Origin: Monarcha castaneiventris obscurior
Lineage: Eukaryota; Chordata; Aves; Passeriformes; Monarchidae
DNA: 64,000 nucleotides
Direction: 5' to 3'
Assembly (NCBI GenBank): GCA_026261815.1
Contig: JAMPIT010000890.1
Location: 12,864,001-12,928,000 of the forward strand
In this document: positions 24,501 to 37,337 of the stretch, piece after piece
Layout: every line of letters begins with the position of its first letter
How positions within the stretch are numbered: position 1 is the stretch's first letter
Position numbers and translations under genes: made by a program
Notes under the pieces: model-generated
The model's database searches: none
Told to the model about the DNA's origin: nothing
Seen by the model: only the letters and a program-made list of their open reading frames with translations

Positions 24501-26279
24501 AATGGGGAAAGAAATACAGGAGGACTTTTTCACTGAAGTGGCTTAAATGTATTTTGAATAGCTTCACTCCCATTTGTTAAATCTTTCATTAAATGATATA
24601 AATTCACATACTGTTCTTTTCTGTACAGTGTATTTTGTTTCACAGAACTGAGGCTTCATGCAAATTAGTTAAAGCCTAAGAATTAAAATGAGTGTATTTT
24701 TCTGTTGAATCTGTCATCTCTGCTCAGGTTGTATCAATTCTAGACACTTGAATTTACTCGAATATAGGCTGTAAAAGGAAAATATTAAATATACCCAAGT
24801 TAAATAACCAAAGTGTTATGTTTTGCCTCAATTCTGTCTCTTCCTCTGCACCCCAAATCATAGCAACTATTAAACTGGAGAACGTAATTTGACTAGAAAA
24901 TGGGTGGCTGTGTTTTCTTACTCATCTTGTGTTCAGTTTAAAAAGTAAGAACACTTCAGTAAGGTTGCATAATTTATTAGTCTTGTTTTCTCTGTCAAAG
25001 CAGGGGGTTTGTACCAGCATGATATGAATTACGCTTTCAAATTTAGCAGCCTTAAATTAATTTTTTCTTTTCCCCTTCCTTTTGTGAATTGCTATAATAA
25101 TATAGATGGCTTTTTGCTGTGTTTTTTCCCCATCACCTCCCTGTTTCACAGATTCACCACGTCATTTCTGGTGGTATCACTTAATCTGCTGGCTAATGAG
25201 TGCTGCTGGCATCATTTGTATCCTGGTTGCTCATGAACACTATACCGTGGATGTCATCATTGCCTACTATATCACCACGAGGCTCTTCTGGTGGTACCAC
25301 TCAATGGCTAATGAAAAGGTGAGTGGCAAATCCCTTCAGAATCAATGTATGCCTGCATTTGTTAAAATTGTCTAAAGGTTAAAGTTAGTTCTTCATTTCA
25401 GAATAAAAATAGATTTTTATGTTTAAACATTTTGATGTTTAAACAGAATGGGCAAGGAGTTTCACTTCATTTTTATTTAAGTAAATAATATTAATTTGTC
25501 TTAAATATTTTTTTGAACTTTGAGGTTTTAATGCTGTAGTTGATTTATAGAATAGCCCTTCTTTGTCTCAGCTTATGAATAAACAGTAGTTGAGTAATAA
25601 AGCTTCTGACCAACTGAAATTACCTAGAGAATACTAGAATTCTAGTGACAATTGTTCTGTAAATGTCATTAAAGGTATGCTGTTCAGAAGGTATCTGCTG
25701 CAGTTGTTTCAACAGCACATTGAAGTACAGCATAGCTCTCAAATCCATTTAATCTAATTCTCAGCTACTAGTCATCAATGGAAGGATGACATGCCTGAAA
25801 GCATTCATATTGAAAAAGACTTGAGTGCTTTGTCACCCCAAATTTTGTACAGCAACAAAGCATCCCTTTGTGTTAAAGATGCGCAGTTTGTAGTATGCAT
25901 TTGGAGTTTAATTTCTATCTCAATTGTGTGTTTTCCAGGCTAAATACTCATTGTCTTTGCAGAAATGCGTGCAAATGCATTGCATTTTTGCTGTTGTCTT
26001 GACTCAAATGTAACTGTTTATAAGCCTTTAAACTGACAGTTGCTTTTTCTTCTTTCCACGCTTGTGCCAATACAGACTTTAAAGGTGTCTTCGCAGACGA
26101 ATTTTCTCTCTCGAGCATGGTGGTATCCAATATTTTATTTCTTCGAGAAGAATGTGCAAGGCTCTGTTCCTTGCAGTTTTTCCTGGCCAATATCTTGGCC
26201 TCCCAGCTGCTTCAAATCTTCATGCAAAAAGTATTCACGGGTTCAGAAGACAGGAGAGGACAATGAAAAATCTACCTGA
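18058..26279 (+). CDS. SGMS2: sphingomyelin synthase 2 (five coding exons)
   Basis: Phosphatidylcholine:ceramide cholinephosphotransferase 2 transfers phosphocholine from phosphatidylcholine to ceramide, giving sphingomyelin and diacylglycerol, mainly at the plasma membrane. Joining 18058-18512, 19244-19361, 21093-21246, 25152-25318 and 26076-26279 gives 365 residues, the length of the human protein, with all phases consistent. Residues 1-78 are cytosolic and polar. The first membrane span is about 79-100 and further spans follow. The family motifs are visible: PPLPD (111-115), the RR...LYLYR segment of exon 2, CGDFLFSGHT with His229, and HEHYTVD with His272 and Asp276, the catalytic triad. 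The cytosolic C-terminal tail keeps Cys331, Cys343 and Cys348 but has Ser at 332. The ATG has G at -3. SGMS1 is excluded because there is no SAM domain and the tail is SGMS2-like. Confidence 0.97.
18513..19243 (+). other. SGMS2: SGMS2 intron (between coding exons 1 and 2)
   Basis: A 731-bp GT-AG intron with no repeat or gene recognised inside. Its acceptor is a pyrimidine-rich tract ending in TTTCAG at 19243. Confidence 0.9.
19244..19361 (+). CDS. SGMS2: SGMS2 coding exon 2
   Basis: Follows the TTTCAG acceptor and reads on as SIVGRRFFFIIGTLYLYR and through to HFQCAPK, ending before GTAAGA. It holds the conserved Arg-rich and LYLYR motif of the sphingomyelin synthase family within a membrane span. 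Confidence 0.95.
19362..21092 (+). other. SGMS2: SGMS2 intron (between coding exons 2 and 3)
   Basis: A 1.7-kb intron without a recognised gene. Close to the acceptor (about 21025-21072) an imperfect 24-base duplication carries the string GGTGTATCTTAAAATT twice, followed by a T-rich tract and TTCTAG. Confidence 0.85.
21025..21072. repeat. imperfect 24-bp tandem duplication near splice acceptor
   Basis: Two neighbouring copies share GGTGTATCTTAAAATT and then diverge. They occupy the likely branch-point region about 20-70 bases upstream of SGMS2 coding exon 3. Confidence 0.7.
21093..21246 (+). CDS. SGMS2: SGMS2 coding exon 3
   Basis: Starts LNGDSQAKVQRILRLI and contains CGDFLFSGHT, with catalytic His229 in a lumen or exoplasmic loop. 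It ends one base into the codon for Tyr243, before GTAAGT. Confidence 0.95.
21247..25151 (+). other. SGMS2: SGMS2 intron (between coding exons 3 and 4)
   Basis: The largest coding-region intron of the gene at 3.9 kb. It holds a minus-strand CR1 at about 21422-22620. The rest is AT-rich with an A-run near 24199-24212 and no gene recognised. Confidence 0.85.
21422..22620 (-). mobile_element. CR1 LINE, 5' truncated, in antisense to SGMS2
   Basis: The + strand begins with the reverse complement of a CR1 3' end (near 'aaaatggttaaggtttgaag', then 'ttatctagcccaacctttct'). Minus-strand reading then gives recognisable CR1 ORF2 pieces in order: ENWLNGRAWRV, INNFNEGIECILSKSAEDTK, LHLGRKNPY, AREAVKSPSLEML. 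The region at 22384-22620 corresponds to the reverse-transcriptase part further upstream. Several frames are needed to follow the protein, so frameshifts and deletions have disabled it. It is about 1.2 kb of a full element of roughly 4.5 kb. Confidence 0.9.
25152..25318 (+). CDS. SGMS2: SGMS2 coding exon 4
   Basis: Follows TTCACAG. It completes Tyr243 and reads SPRHFWWYHLICWLMSAAG, then HEHYTVDVIIAYYITT, ending NEK before GTGAGT. His272 and Asp276 of the catalytic triad are here, along with the last membrane spans. Confidence 0.95.
25319..26075 (+). other. SGMS2: SGMS2 intron (between coding exons 4 and 5)
   Basis: A 757-bp GT-AG intron with nothing else recognised. Confidence 0.9.
26076..26279 (+). 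CDS. SGMS2: SGMS2 coding exon 5 and stop
   Basis: Starts TLKVSSQTNFLSRAWW after AATACAG and ends GEDNEKST then TGA. It encodes the cytosolic tail with the cysteine-rich stretch used for palmitoylation in the mammalian protein. Here PCSFSW replaces the paired-cysteine form. Confidence 0.95.
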   Translation, partial: TLKVSSQTNFLSRAWWYPIFYFFEKNVQGSVPCSFSWPISWPPSCFKSSCKKYSRVQKTGEDNEKST

Positions 26280-28060
26280 AGAGAAGAAGGAAAGCATCTG
26301 CTCTGGTTTTTTTTTGTTTTGAATTTTTTTTTTTTTTTACCAAAACACCAATGCTGTAACCAAAGTTCTTAAGAGGACTGTAACTGAAGAAGTGGACCAA
26401 GCTTCTGTGCAATTGATTGGAAAGACAATTGTAGACTCATATATTGCTATTTCAGATGTTTTCCTCTCATTGGGCTGTACAGACGTATTCTACTCTTCAG
26501 TGCTAATGAAATGCACCACTGATGGGATTTTTTTATTAAAGAAAAAATGGAGCAGGACTTTGCTTTACTAAAGAGATAGAGGTGCCAAAGACCACAGTAA
26601 CATTTCCATTACTAACTCTCACTCATCCACAGAAGCACCCAAAAGTCTCATCTTCAGAGGTCTGGAGTGCATAAGGGCAAAAACATCCTAAAATGTAAAG
26701 GCATGATATTGGTGTATTGAGGTGTATAAAAAAAAAATAACACAATTGTGGGAAGTGGTTTGTTGCATTATTCTTGCTAATGAAGGTAAGGCCTTTGTGT
26801 GACTGGTACAGCTGGAAGCAAGTCTGACTCTTTTACACACTGTGGGTATGAATATCTTATGACTCTAAAATACTACTTACCACCATTAACTCCCATGTAT
26901 TCTACTATATACCAATTTTTACATTTTTATTAGTAATTTTATATTTAAACAGTTGTGCTACTTGATGAATTTGCAAATTAGAAATAGCTGCTAACATCAG
27001 AGCTCAAGGAGCCTAGAATTTTATTTTTAATAAGGGACACAGTTTCAATGTCTAAATCTTGAATTGCAGCTGGCCTTGTGTATATAGCTATATAGTGCCT
27101 GTCAGTGTATATAGATGCATATATACACAAAAGCACACACTTTAAACAAAATTATTTGCTGGGAAGAGTGATCATAAAGTTCTTGATGCAGGCAGAAGTT
27201 TTACAGCTCTCACCTGCTTGAGGAATGCAAGGCCAGGTCCAAAATGGGGCTACATTTAAAATAAATATTTTAATTTTAGTAGCGATCTCTTGCTGAAGCT
27301 ATGTAGCAGGCTTGCTTGGGAGCCACAGTTCTGCATTGAATTTCTTTTTTTTTTTTCCTTTTACCTCTTGACACGTGTTTCTGTGACTTACTTTGAAAAA
27401 AAACAACCAAACAAAAGAGTGCTAAGGTTGAAATACCTACAACAGCAGCATTTCTTCAATTACAACCTAAAATAATTTCATATTAAATTACACTATTGTA
27501 GAACTCACATGCAGATTCCCTTCTTTATCCAGGGCTTCAGTCCAGCTAAAATGGGTATTTAAACAAGTTGGCTGAGAATGTGGGAAATTACCATGGGGTA
27601 AACATGTAACAAAACCATAGATTAACAGCTACCTGTTTCCTGTTGGTTTATGTTGTTTTGTATTGTTGTGAAAGCAAAGTAGAAAATTAGCACACCATGT
27701 TTAGCTATTTATATTCTCTATTAATTTCTGCAGTTAACTCAATATTTTCAGATCTTCAGTAAAACCTAATGAAAAGATAAAACTGCATTAAGTGTTGAGG
27801 TGATACTGATATAAAGGAAATGCTGCATATTTTAAGAATGTCTTGAACTGAGTGACAAGTGTGAATGCTATTTAAATAATGACAACTTGTTTTTAAAAAG
27901 TCCAGTTAAAGTTATAACATTAAATACAAAATATTCAAATATAATCTTTTTTCAGTTAAGGGGATCATTGCTGAGTTGTACATGAGAATAATTTTGATGT
28001 GCATTTCAAATATTTTTGTGCATTATCAAATAATACAATAAAAAATGTTCCTTTCAATAC
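26280..28060 (+). other. SGMS2: SGMS2 3' UTR (minimum extent)
   Basis: AT-rich sequence after the stop with many ATTTA-like strings and A/T tracts. The first good AATAAA lies at 28037-28042. Further AATAAA signals occur at 34029, 36744 and 36939, so a longer 3' UTR cannot be excluded. There is no transcript evidence to choose between them. Confidence 0.5.
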
Positions 28061-31000
28061 ATCCTTGGAAAAACTTAGCTAAGAAAGAAATTCTGCTAAT
28101 GTTTGGTTTTGTTATTTAAAATAAGCTTAGTAGACTCTGATAATGTGCCCCTGAAGTTGTGTGTGTATGGACATACCTGTGCTTTCATTTGCTTGCTTCT
28201 AGCAGACCTTGAACAGCTAAAAAGCCAGTATCAAAACATTTTTGAATCCTTTATCATATAAATGAATCTGTTCAACACTAGTCAGTAAATCTCCCAAGAT
28301 ACTTGTTAAGTCAGTACTACTTCATAGATCATAATTTTTTAAGCTAAAATCTAAGCTTCATTAGACCTTAAATATGGTCATGTTAAGCCACTTGTAGTAA
28401 TACTATCTTTTAGGAGTTACAAATGGATTTCATTAGTGGTCACTGTGCCTTGAGAATCACATGATGAAAAGCATTACCTAAGGAGCTTAAGCAGTGGTTT
28501 TCATCTGGTGGCTGAAAAATAAACACTTTGATAGTCTAGATATCTAATTATCTGCATAACCACCACCATGTCTCAGTGGGATTTCTGTAATAGATCTGCA
28601 AAGTAGGCTTTCTTCATGCAGGATGAGGTGTTTGGGGTTTTTTACACTTATTCCTGTTTCTGAAAGAAAAAAAATGTGAAAGTGATGAAATAGAACCAAG
28701 TAAAGACTCTGCTTTTGTTGGGCTATGTGAGCTTTCATTCTGCTGCTGAATTTGATAGAGAGTCCATATTGTAATACAAAAGGAAAGTTTAAGTAGCAGC
28801 TCTAGCTCAAAATACTTGATTCCTCTTCTGGCTTAGTCCTCCCTTAACTGCTTAATATTTATCCATTGGATGAAAGGTTTCAAAGAGGGGTGTGTGTGTT
28901 TCATTAGCAGAAAGCCCCAATTCTCTACACTCCCAATAGCTTTTAATTGCTTTTACAAACTTGGGTGGTATAGCTGTATTTGCTATAGCTGAAAACTCTT
29001 TAGACCTATATGTAAGGTGATAAAATGGGGTAAGCAATGGTATATTCTAGTTCTTCCTGTTATAGTAGTTTATCCAATACAAACCAAAACTGCTACATAA
29101 AAATTACTAATTTTAAGATCCTGATGATGATTGTATACAAATACCATGAAGCTTATAGTTTCATCCTAAGAGGCAAAAGATTGCAGTAGGTAAAAAGAAG
29201 AAACTAGGATTTTGCTTAGGCTTACAGTTAAGAGATCAGTATATTATTTGGTCTGTATATGCCCAATGCTTTGCAGTGTGTCACTAATTATTTTTTCCTA
29301 GTTACAGTAATATTTCTTACAGATGTCACATGAGCTGCCCCTTTACTGTGACTATAACATGCTCCTCTCTACAGAAGAGCATGTATATGTTGAACTTAAT
29401 GACACTTAATAAAAAAAAGCACTACATTTGTGCACCTGACCTATCAGTATGACTTAAATGCTGATGGGCTTTCTTAAAATGCCTAATGTATATTTAAATC
29501 TGGATTTAAAATGTTAACTTGAGCATTTAAGAAGTGTGCTGCTAAGTGGTCATGCTGCAGATGCCTACTTCTAATGCCAGAAATTATAAATGTCTACTTG
29601 AAAACACGGTAAATGGACACTTTTTTTGGTACGTGTTTAGCACTCCCATGTGGACGTAAATGGTACTAAATGTTAGTCATCCTTCATTGCTTTTTTCTTG
29701 GAAAGATCACCACAGGTGGGGTAGTAGCAAAAATAACTGTACTAAACATTGCTATGAACTCTACTACTGGATTTGCTGCCCTCCTTAAAAAAAAAAAGCA
29801 AAAAAAACCAACAAGCAGTTGGGACAGAAGGAAACAAAAAAAATACTTATGTTGAAACACACTACCTTCATGTAATAGAGAAATAAAGCTCAGCAACAGA
29901 GACAGAACTGGGAAGTCATTTAAGAGATGAGAGACCATTCTCTTAATTGGATTATTGCAAATCCACTTACCAGGATCTTAAATCAGAATCTGTTCAATCT
30001 CTGGCTTTCTCCTATCAGTAGCATCTGGCTAGACAGTTTATCCTAAGTTGTTTGGTACTAACCCTAATTCTTTTTCTCATTGCAGTAGATGTGAAGTATG
30101 ATTTACTGTTCTAGAGACAGATCCATTAACTTCAGTGCAAGGTGAAGTCTTTCCATTAACTTTAAATGAGTTTTCCCATAGCTCTCTTTTGGTTTTTTTG
30201 TTTGTTTGTGGGGATTGGATTTTTTTGTTAGTGGGGCTTTTGGGGTTTTTTGTGGTTTTGGTTTGTTTTTGTTTTTAGGTTTTTTTTTTTTTTTTTTAAC
30301 TCATAAACCTTGTATCTTGAAGATTCATGGGGTAATTCTGAAAATGGGTCCAAGCTGTGGGATGGACTGGAACCATTTTTCCTTACTGGCAGATCTAATA
30401 GTTGTAAAGCTCTATTGTCATCTTGATATTTTTACAATATACATGTTTTGGATCTACCTGGACCTCTTATATGGGCACACAAAATTAGAATGCTACTGTC
30501 AGATTGAACACTTCTGTATTGAAGTGTTCTATTCCAGGCATTGTAAAATCAATGTCTTAAATTCAGTTACTGAGAAGAGGGATCTTAAAAGTAAATACTC
30601 CTGTTAGGCATCATTCAAATGAATGTTGCTGCTTAAGTGCCCATGAGAAAAATATCTTAGCATGCCATTGAAGTAACTTTGCTTATCAGTAAGCCTTCAT
30701 GTGCTACTTTATGATGCTTCTTAGAATCCAAAGATAAGTGCTGTGAAACAGAATGGAGACACAGCCCTTGTTCTAATATTTTTAAGGAAAAGGAAGGAAG
30801 ATGAAAACACTGAAATAGATGATCATATATTGCTTTTAACATGACATTGAGCTAGAACTACACCTGACTTCTAAGAAATGTAGAATTTAGTTGTTTGTGT
30901 AACAGTTCTGCAGAGAAACCCCCAGACTTATAAGGAAGCAGCAGTATTAAGCACATCATTCTACAGTGCAGCTGTGCATCTGTGCTGATTCTCATCCATA

Positions 31001-34000
31001 ACTTACAATATAAAAACAAAACCCAACTCAGTGAGAGGTGCTTGGAGATTAAAGTACTTAAATATTATTAGCAGTTTTTTGTAGGTTGTTACTTCAAGCT
31101 GTCATTAATGGTTTCTAAAACAATAACAAAGTGCTGCAATGCTTAAAACATACTGAAGTTTTTTTCTAGCTGGATTAACTTTCCATGGATTTAACCATAT
31201 GTTTGAATCTTATTAACCTAGAAAGTAGCACATAAAAATGTCAGGATAGATACAGGTAGCTTATTTCAGTTCTGAACTCATCTTTCCTAATAAAACACTC
31301 AATGCCTGGATGATGTTTAAAGATGAAGTCTCTGTGTATCTGAAATACTGGTGTTGAGGATTCCTTCTCTTCTACTGTAAATCAGGGATTAAAAACCCAC
31401 TCAGGTTTGACTTGTTTTCAGTGAAAATGTTTTAATTGCAAAGGACTTGGAGTTTAGCAAATAGCTAGCAGTTTGTTTTCTGTGGCTCTTGGCTGTGTAG
31501 AAGCATTTAAGATGCAAACTAGGTGGCAGGAGAGGGCAGACCACTTCTTACTGGGAGGAGCAGTGTGTGGCTTTTTGAACTATTATATTGGCTGCATCCT
31601 ACATGCAGTCTTATCCATACTATAGTTGAAAAAAAGATGCTATATTATGCTATTATAGGTAATGTTTGCACTTTTTCAAATGATTCTGTAGTGGTTGACC
31701 CAGCCCTTCTGCTGGATGAGGAGTGAATGTTTTTGTCCTTTACTTTGCTGTCTGTATGGTTAAACATAACTGGTTTAGGTCTGGTAAATGTCAGTGGAAA
31801 AAATGCAGATCCCTTGGATACAGTACCTAAGGTGTCTGTGCATGGGTTTCTTCTAGGAGAAATACTCTTCTTTCTAGCTGTGCCTAAATAATATTAATGT
31901 CAGCTCTCGCATTTTTCTCACAGCATAATATGGTCTTTAGGAGGTTAGCATTTGTCACACTGCAAAGAATTACTACAGAAAAATCTCCTTTGTGCCGATT
32001 GAGATCAATTTTCACGAAGTATCTTTGCTGAAATATTTTTGAAGATTTCTTTGGGGGTTCTTTCATTTTTTAATTAAGAGAAAAAGTGGTCAGAAATGAG
32101 TCTGAAATAAAAGCACCTCGAACAGTTGGGGCCCAGGCATGATGCAGGCACATGTGTGTGGAGAGGGGTCTCTGTGGCATAAGCAATACTGGATTCAGTA
32201 CACAGTGGCTCCTCTAGGAAAGCAAACCAGGTCCTACTTGTACAGTACAGACAGCTGTGAGCCATCTTTACCTGTCCTTTTGAGCTCCTTCCAGACTGAC
32301 AGTGCAGTACTAAAGGTGGCAATAGCTAAAAAGGGAAGGTCATTTACAAACCAGGACTATAAATGGGGCTGAAAAGGCAGATCTCTGTAAAACCAGCCAT
32401 CAGAGAGCTGCATTCTAATTCAACAGAACATACAACTGGGTGTTACTTCGGGTGTGTGTCACATTTAAGATGAGTGGGCCTGTTTGCTTTCTAAATTGTT
32501 ACTTTTTTCTTTGAAGATGGCAGGAGCACTGAGAATACCAAGAGACTATCTCTCTGCTTACTTTTACAACTCTCCCATTGAAGTGTTTGTGTGTGAACCT
32601 TAAACAATACTATTAAACTCCAACCCCTGTTATATTTTGAGTAACTTAGCGGTGCTTTGTTACTTCTGTAAAAACTGGGTTTGCATTCCACTTTTTTTTA
32701 CAGTTTGTTGCCATTCAAAATGCTGCTTATGCTGAAGCCTGTGCTGCTTTGGACTCTTGTCTCACTACACCTGCTAATTGTCTTTTCTAAATGGCTCGGT
32801 ACGGAAGAGTAGGATTAACATTTGAAAAGGCCTCATAATTAACCCTAAAGCCGAAAGGCATTCTTGTCAGACACATCTTTCTGCAATTTGTACTTGAAAA
32901 TTATTTCAAGTTTCGAAACCTACCATGCTAGGACATAAATTTCTTTTCCCTCAGGAATCAATTCTTGCTCCTTAAATGTTTAGCACGTTTGTTTGTTTAT
33001 TTTTGTGATTCAGCAGAACGTGTGAGATGTGAAAAAGGTTCTGCTAGGTTTTGAGGTTAGAGTTATACCAAGGAACCTGAAAGTAAAAGCAGAAATAATA
33101 GTTTGATGGCTGTGATTCTCATGCTTTCCATGTGACTTTGAGAATTCTCAAGACTTCCCTAAAAACAGCATAGGACCTCACTTTGGCTGCAACATGGTTT
33201 CATCCTTATCAGCTGACAACTTTGCTTGCATGACTTCTCCTAGGTTGGATCCTGTGATCCATAGCTCTGTATGTCCCAAGTGGGGAAAAACTAGGCAAGA
33301 AAAGGTGTTGGCTGCTGAGGAACCCTACATGGTAATACAAGAACACTGTAATGCATGCATGATAAGAAGCTGATAAGGTGGCATTGTTCTGTAGCTTTAG
33401 GATCCAGTTCTGCAAACACTGTGCAGCAGACTACTACAATAACAAATTGAGAGCCCTTTGGTGCTGTAGTTTCTACTGATCTTTGCAAACTGCAAATCTC
33501 ATATAGTTTCTTCACGATTAGCAAGAGTTGGCTTTTATGTTGTAAAACTTCCAGGATGACACTTTATAGCTGATACTTTGTTAGGTAACTGAGTGTTACG
33601 GTGTGCTGTACACATGCAAGAGATACTAGAGCTAGGTTGTGATTTGTGTTGCAATCTGTTCACTGTGTAAAAAAAACCAAAACCAGCTGTTGCACTAGCT
33701 GTACTTTAAAAAAAGCAATAATGGGAGCATCTTGTAACTTTTCTCTTTGAAGGTGCTGTCTGTCATGATCACTTCACTGTTGACTGTGAATTTGGTAAAA
33801 ACGTGTTAAAGAACTTGTCCTATGTGGTTTACTTGGCACATACAAGTTGAAATTTATGGTCAGCCTGTGTACTAATGAATACAGTTGGACTATTTACATG
33901 ACCACCCAAATCTTTAAAAATCAAAAGCCTTATATCCATTTATGGTGCTAATAATCTCAAATATTACTAAGAGCTGGTATTCTCTTATTACACATGAACA

Positions 34001-37000
34001 CTAAGGAAAGCTGTTGTGACACCTTTTCAATAAAGCTAAATTTCTCTACATTTTAAGCCTGTTCCAAATGCTTTTTATATAAATACAACCATTTTCTATT
34101 TCTGTTTTATATAAAAACTGCAAAAAATAGCATTTTAATGAAGGAAAACATTAGGAGTGTATATTGTTCTAAATTACATGTCCAGTTCTAAGTTTTCATA
34201 CATTTTAGGATAGCTAATCTTCTGAAATTCAGTCTAAAATGTAAGAATTGTACTAGGTGGGATTAAGGGACAGGCTAGTAGTTTGAAGAAAATCATTCTC
34301 TGGCTTCATCACTGTTGAAGCCTTGGAGACAGAGGGAGACTGTGAAATGGACAAAGCTGTATTAGGAGGACATTGATTATGCAGTGCAGATGCTGACACT
34401 AAAAAAACCTCAACTTGTGATGGACATGACCATGTAACTGTATCTAAAGAACAGAAGTGAAAACATAGTTCATAGTAGGACATTATAAAAACACATGAAA
34501 GAACCTTAAACTAGATTGTTTAGATTGTGAAAGAGCAAAGTAATTTTCTAGCTTTGTTTGAAAGCTTCACATGCAACTTTTTCTTAAGATGAAAAACTGT
34601 CTTGTGCCTTCTGTTGCAGAAGCTATTGTTGCCTTCCCCCCTGCCTTTGGTTATGATTTTATTGTAGATGATGGCGGACAGCGCACTTCCAGATCTTGCA
34701 GAGAGGCATTTTTGGGCAGCAGTACCTACACTTTCTATGCACACAGAATACCGAGCCTTTAGTTCTTGTGAAAGGCTCTTTACTTGTCAGCTTGCAGTTG
34801 TGACAGTATCTGCCTGTGCCAGGTATGTGAAGCCTGCTGGAGTTGGCTCTTAAATGAGCATGATGCCCTTAATTCATCCAGACACGTGCGCGTGCAGAGC
34901 GAGTGCCGTGTCCAGGTACACTGGTGGCACTGCAGCACACTCCTCTGCTCTGAAGTGGTTGCACCCTGAGGCTTTGGTCACTAAGCTGCTGTCCTTCATA
35001 GGCTGGAATAAGTTCTCTTGAATCCCTTGCACCTACCTAGTACTTCAGGAAATAAATGGGCTTCTCTAAGATCTATTTGATGGAACTTGTGTGTCAGTGC
35101 AAAGAATATTCCATGTTCAGAGTAACTTAATTAAAGGCAGAAACAAGCCCACCATCTTGGATAAAACAAGGGCTGGGTGGGGGTTTTGAGTGAAGGTTGA
35201 TAGTCTAGTAACAATAGTCTGGATTGTCTTCCTACTTGTCGCAGTGCCTGCTTTAACAGTAGGACACTTGGAAAAGCCAAAGATTGAACAAAGTAATCCA
35301 TAGTAGTCCTAAGCCACATTGAAATATAACTTTCCTATCTTGACTACTAGATGCTTCAGAGAAAATGGACTGTATTTTTTTTCATTTACAAAAAAGGTGC
35401 AATATTTACAGAAATATTGACAGGCAAATGGCTGCATGTTTCAATGCCCTGCAAAAACAAAACCTTTGTGAGCATGTGATATGCACTTGACCAAAAGTGG
35501 TTTTTTTTTTAGCTTTAGCATCTGCTGTGTTACAGAAACATGTTTCAGCACACTAGTGTAACTCAGAGCTTTCAAATATTTTCAATGTGCTTTTGACAAG
35601 AAGAGTGTTTTTTATGAATGAAGTGCCTGTGGAAATAAAAATCCAAAAGTTGCCTGCAAGCTCAAATAAGCATATAAAACCAGAGCCCATACTTGAAGCC
35701 AATGGGTGCTAAGTCAGCAGCTGCAGAGAACAGCTGGTCAACAGTCCTAAGCATTGACAGGATTCAAAGACTAAGATAAAGTTTGAGAGAAGAATATTAT
35801 GTTGCTTTTAAGAGTTTACTGTGTTCATTAAGCTTCCAGTGCTTCTGCTTGGGCCTTAACTTTGTAACTTAGCTATCTTTAAGAAAAAATTAGTTCCTTT
35901 GAACTATTCTATTTTTATGCTTATTTTTATGACAGTCTTTTCTCTGGTGGGGATTTTTGTTTGCTTGTTACATGGAGTTTTTTGACCTGTTAAAAGTGGA
36001 GTCACCAAATGCTTTGATTCCTCAGTTTGGGTAGAAGTTTTTCCTTAAGTGCAGAATTAAAAGGGGGTGTGCATTTTATTACACTGATGCTAGGACTGAG
36101 GAGGAATCATTTCCATGGAAAGCACTATAGTGCTAAAACTTGTATATGTAGTTTTTTGGGGTATGCAGAATGTTAGTAAAGTACTTGGATATGTTTTGCT
36201 GTTAATTTCATGCTTTAAAAAGAGGCTATTTGGTTCTAATTTAAATTGGAGAAACTGATTTTAATGTTGCAACAACTATTATTTTAACTTGAAACATCCA
36301 CTTATGTACTGGTATCTTAAAGCAAAATTTGCATTTTATCACTTAAAATTTTTAAATTAATCTCATTTTTATCCAAGTTAATGTGGAATTTAATCTCTGG
36401 ACACCCTAGAACTGGCTATATGCCACTGAAACCAATCTTTCAACTGCATGCACAGGGAAGGAAGGCATTTTTTTAATCTAGTTCTTGACTAGACTGAGAA
36501 GGAAGTGAGGCTAAATTACTCTTGTACAAAGAAAGCAAGCAAAAACAGTAATGTGTTTCAGCTGTGCTGAATAGTTTAGCTTCTTATTTTCACACTACAG
36601 AACTTAAACTTTTCTTGAGACTCAGATTGAAAGTGTCTTTAGTTCAGCTAAATTTTCACCTGTTTGTATATACTTTTTCTAATATATGTATTTTATTGGT
36701 GCACACTGTAATTAACCACTGAATTTCTGCCAAATATGGACAAAATAAAAGCTGGATTCTGTTCTGCCAGTTTAAATCTGTTCTTAGTTTTTCTCTTTTG
36801 TTTAATCCATGGCTGGTAAAATGTCCATTTGCTGTTTAGATTAAAGAGACAGTTGCCTTAATTGCTTGGAGGAAAACTGGCCTTGACCATTTGAAGCTTT
36901 ATGTATTTCTGAAATTGCTGTAACTTCTGTATAATTGCAATAAAACCTTTTTAATACAGTTCAGCCACTATTTTATGAGCAACTCGTCACTATCTTTACT

Positions 37001-37335
37001 GAATGTTCAACTGTTTAAAAAAATATTTTTAACAACACCCTATTTAATGGATAAGCACCCTTTGTTCTGTGCATTATTTTATTTTGGAGGGATCACTTTA
37101 AAGAAGGAGTACTGGGGGCAAAACATGAATACTTTTCTCTGTTACCGAGGGGATATCAAGAGCACTTACTAAACACACTGATGCTGCAGCAAATTACTGG
37201 GAAGACCCCATACAGTGGTGTTTTTCAACATCTAGTTACCTCTTGTGGGGTTAAATTTTTTATTTCTGATCAGCTGGGAAAAGTGCACTAAGGTGTGTTA
37301 CTATAGGGTGGGGGAAGTTACCCTCAAAACCAGTT
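28061..37335. other. SGMS2 distal 3' UTR or intergenic DNA
   Basis: About 9.3 kb with no recognised gene. It contains T/TG-rich low-complexity DNA (30190-30298), a perfect 9-bp-stem inverted repeat at 30506-30529 and candidate poly(A) signals at 34029, 36744 and 36939. The two signals at 36744 and 36939 are each followed by T-rich sequence, as expected of true 3' ends, so a long SGMS2 transcript ending near 36.97 kb is possible. Short open frames here resemble nothing known. Confidence 0.45.
36744..36944 (+). terminator. cluster of candidate poly(A) signals
   Basis: AATAAA occurs at 36744-36749 and again at 36939-36944, each followed within about 30 bases by T- or GT-rich sequence. These could mark the distal cleavage sites of the SGMS2 transcript, which would otherwise end near 28.06 kb. 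AATAAA is common in AT-rich DNA, so this is suggestive only. Confidence 0.35.
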
Positions 37336-37337
37336 CT

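Noticed and set aside
30206..30607. 133-residue + strand open frame
   Set aside because: The first third is a T/G low-complexity tract translated as Phe/Gly/Val. The remainder has no recognisable motif.
31516..31529. AAACTAGGTGGCAG as a third CTCF-like site
   Set aside because: The first two core cytosines are missing. It is noted but too weak to list.
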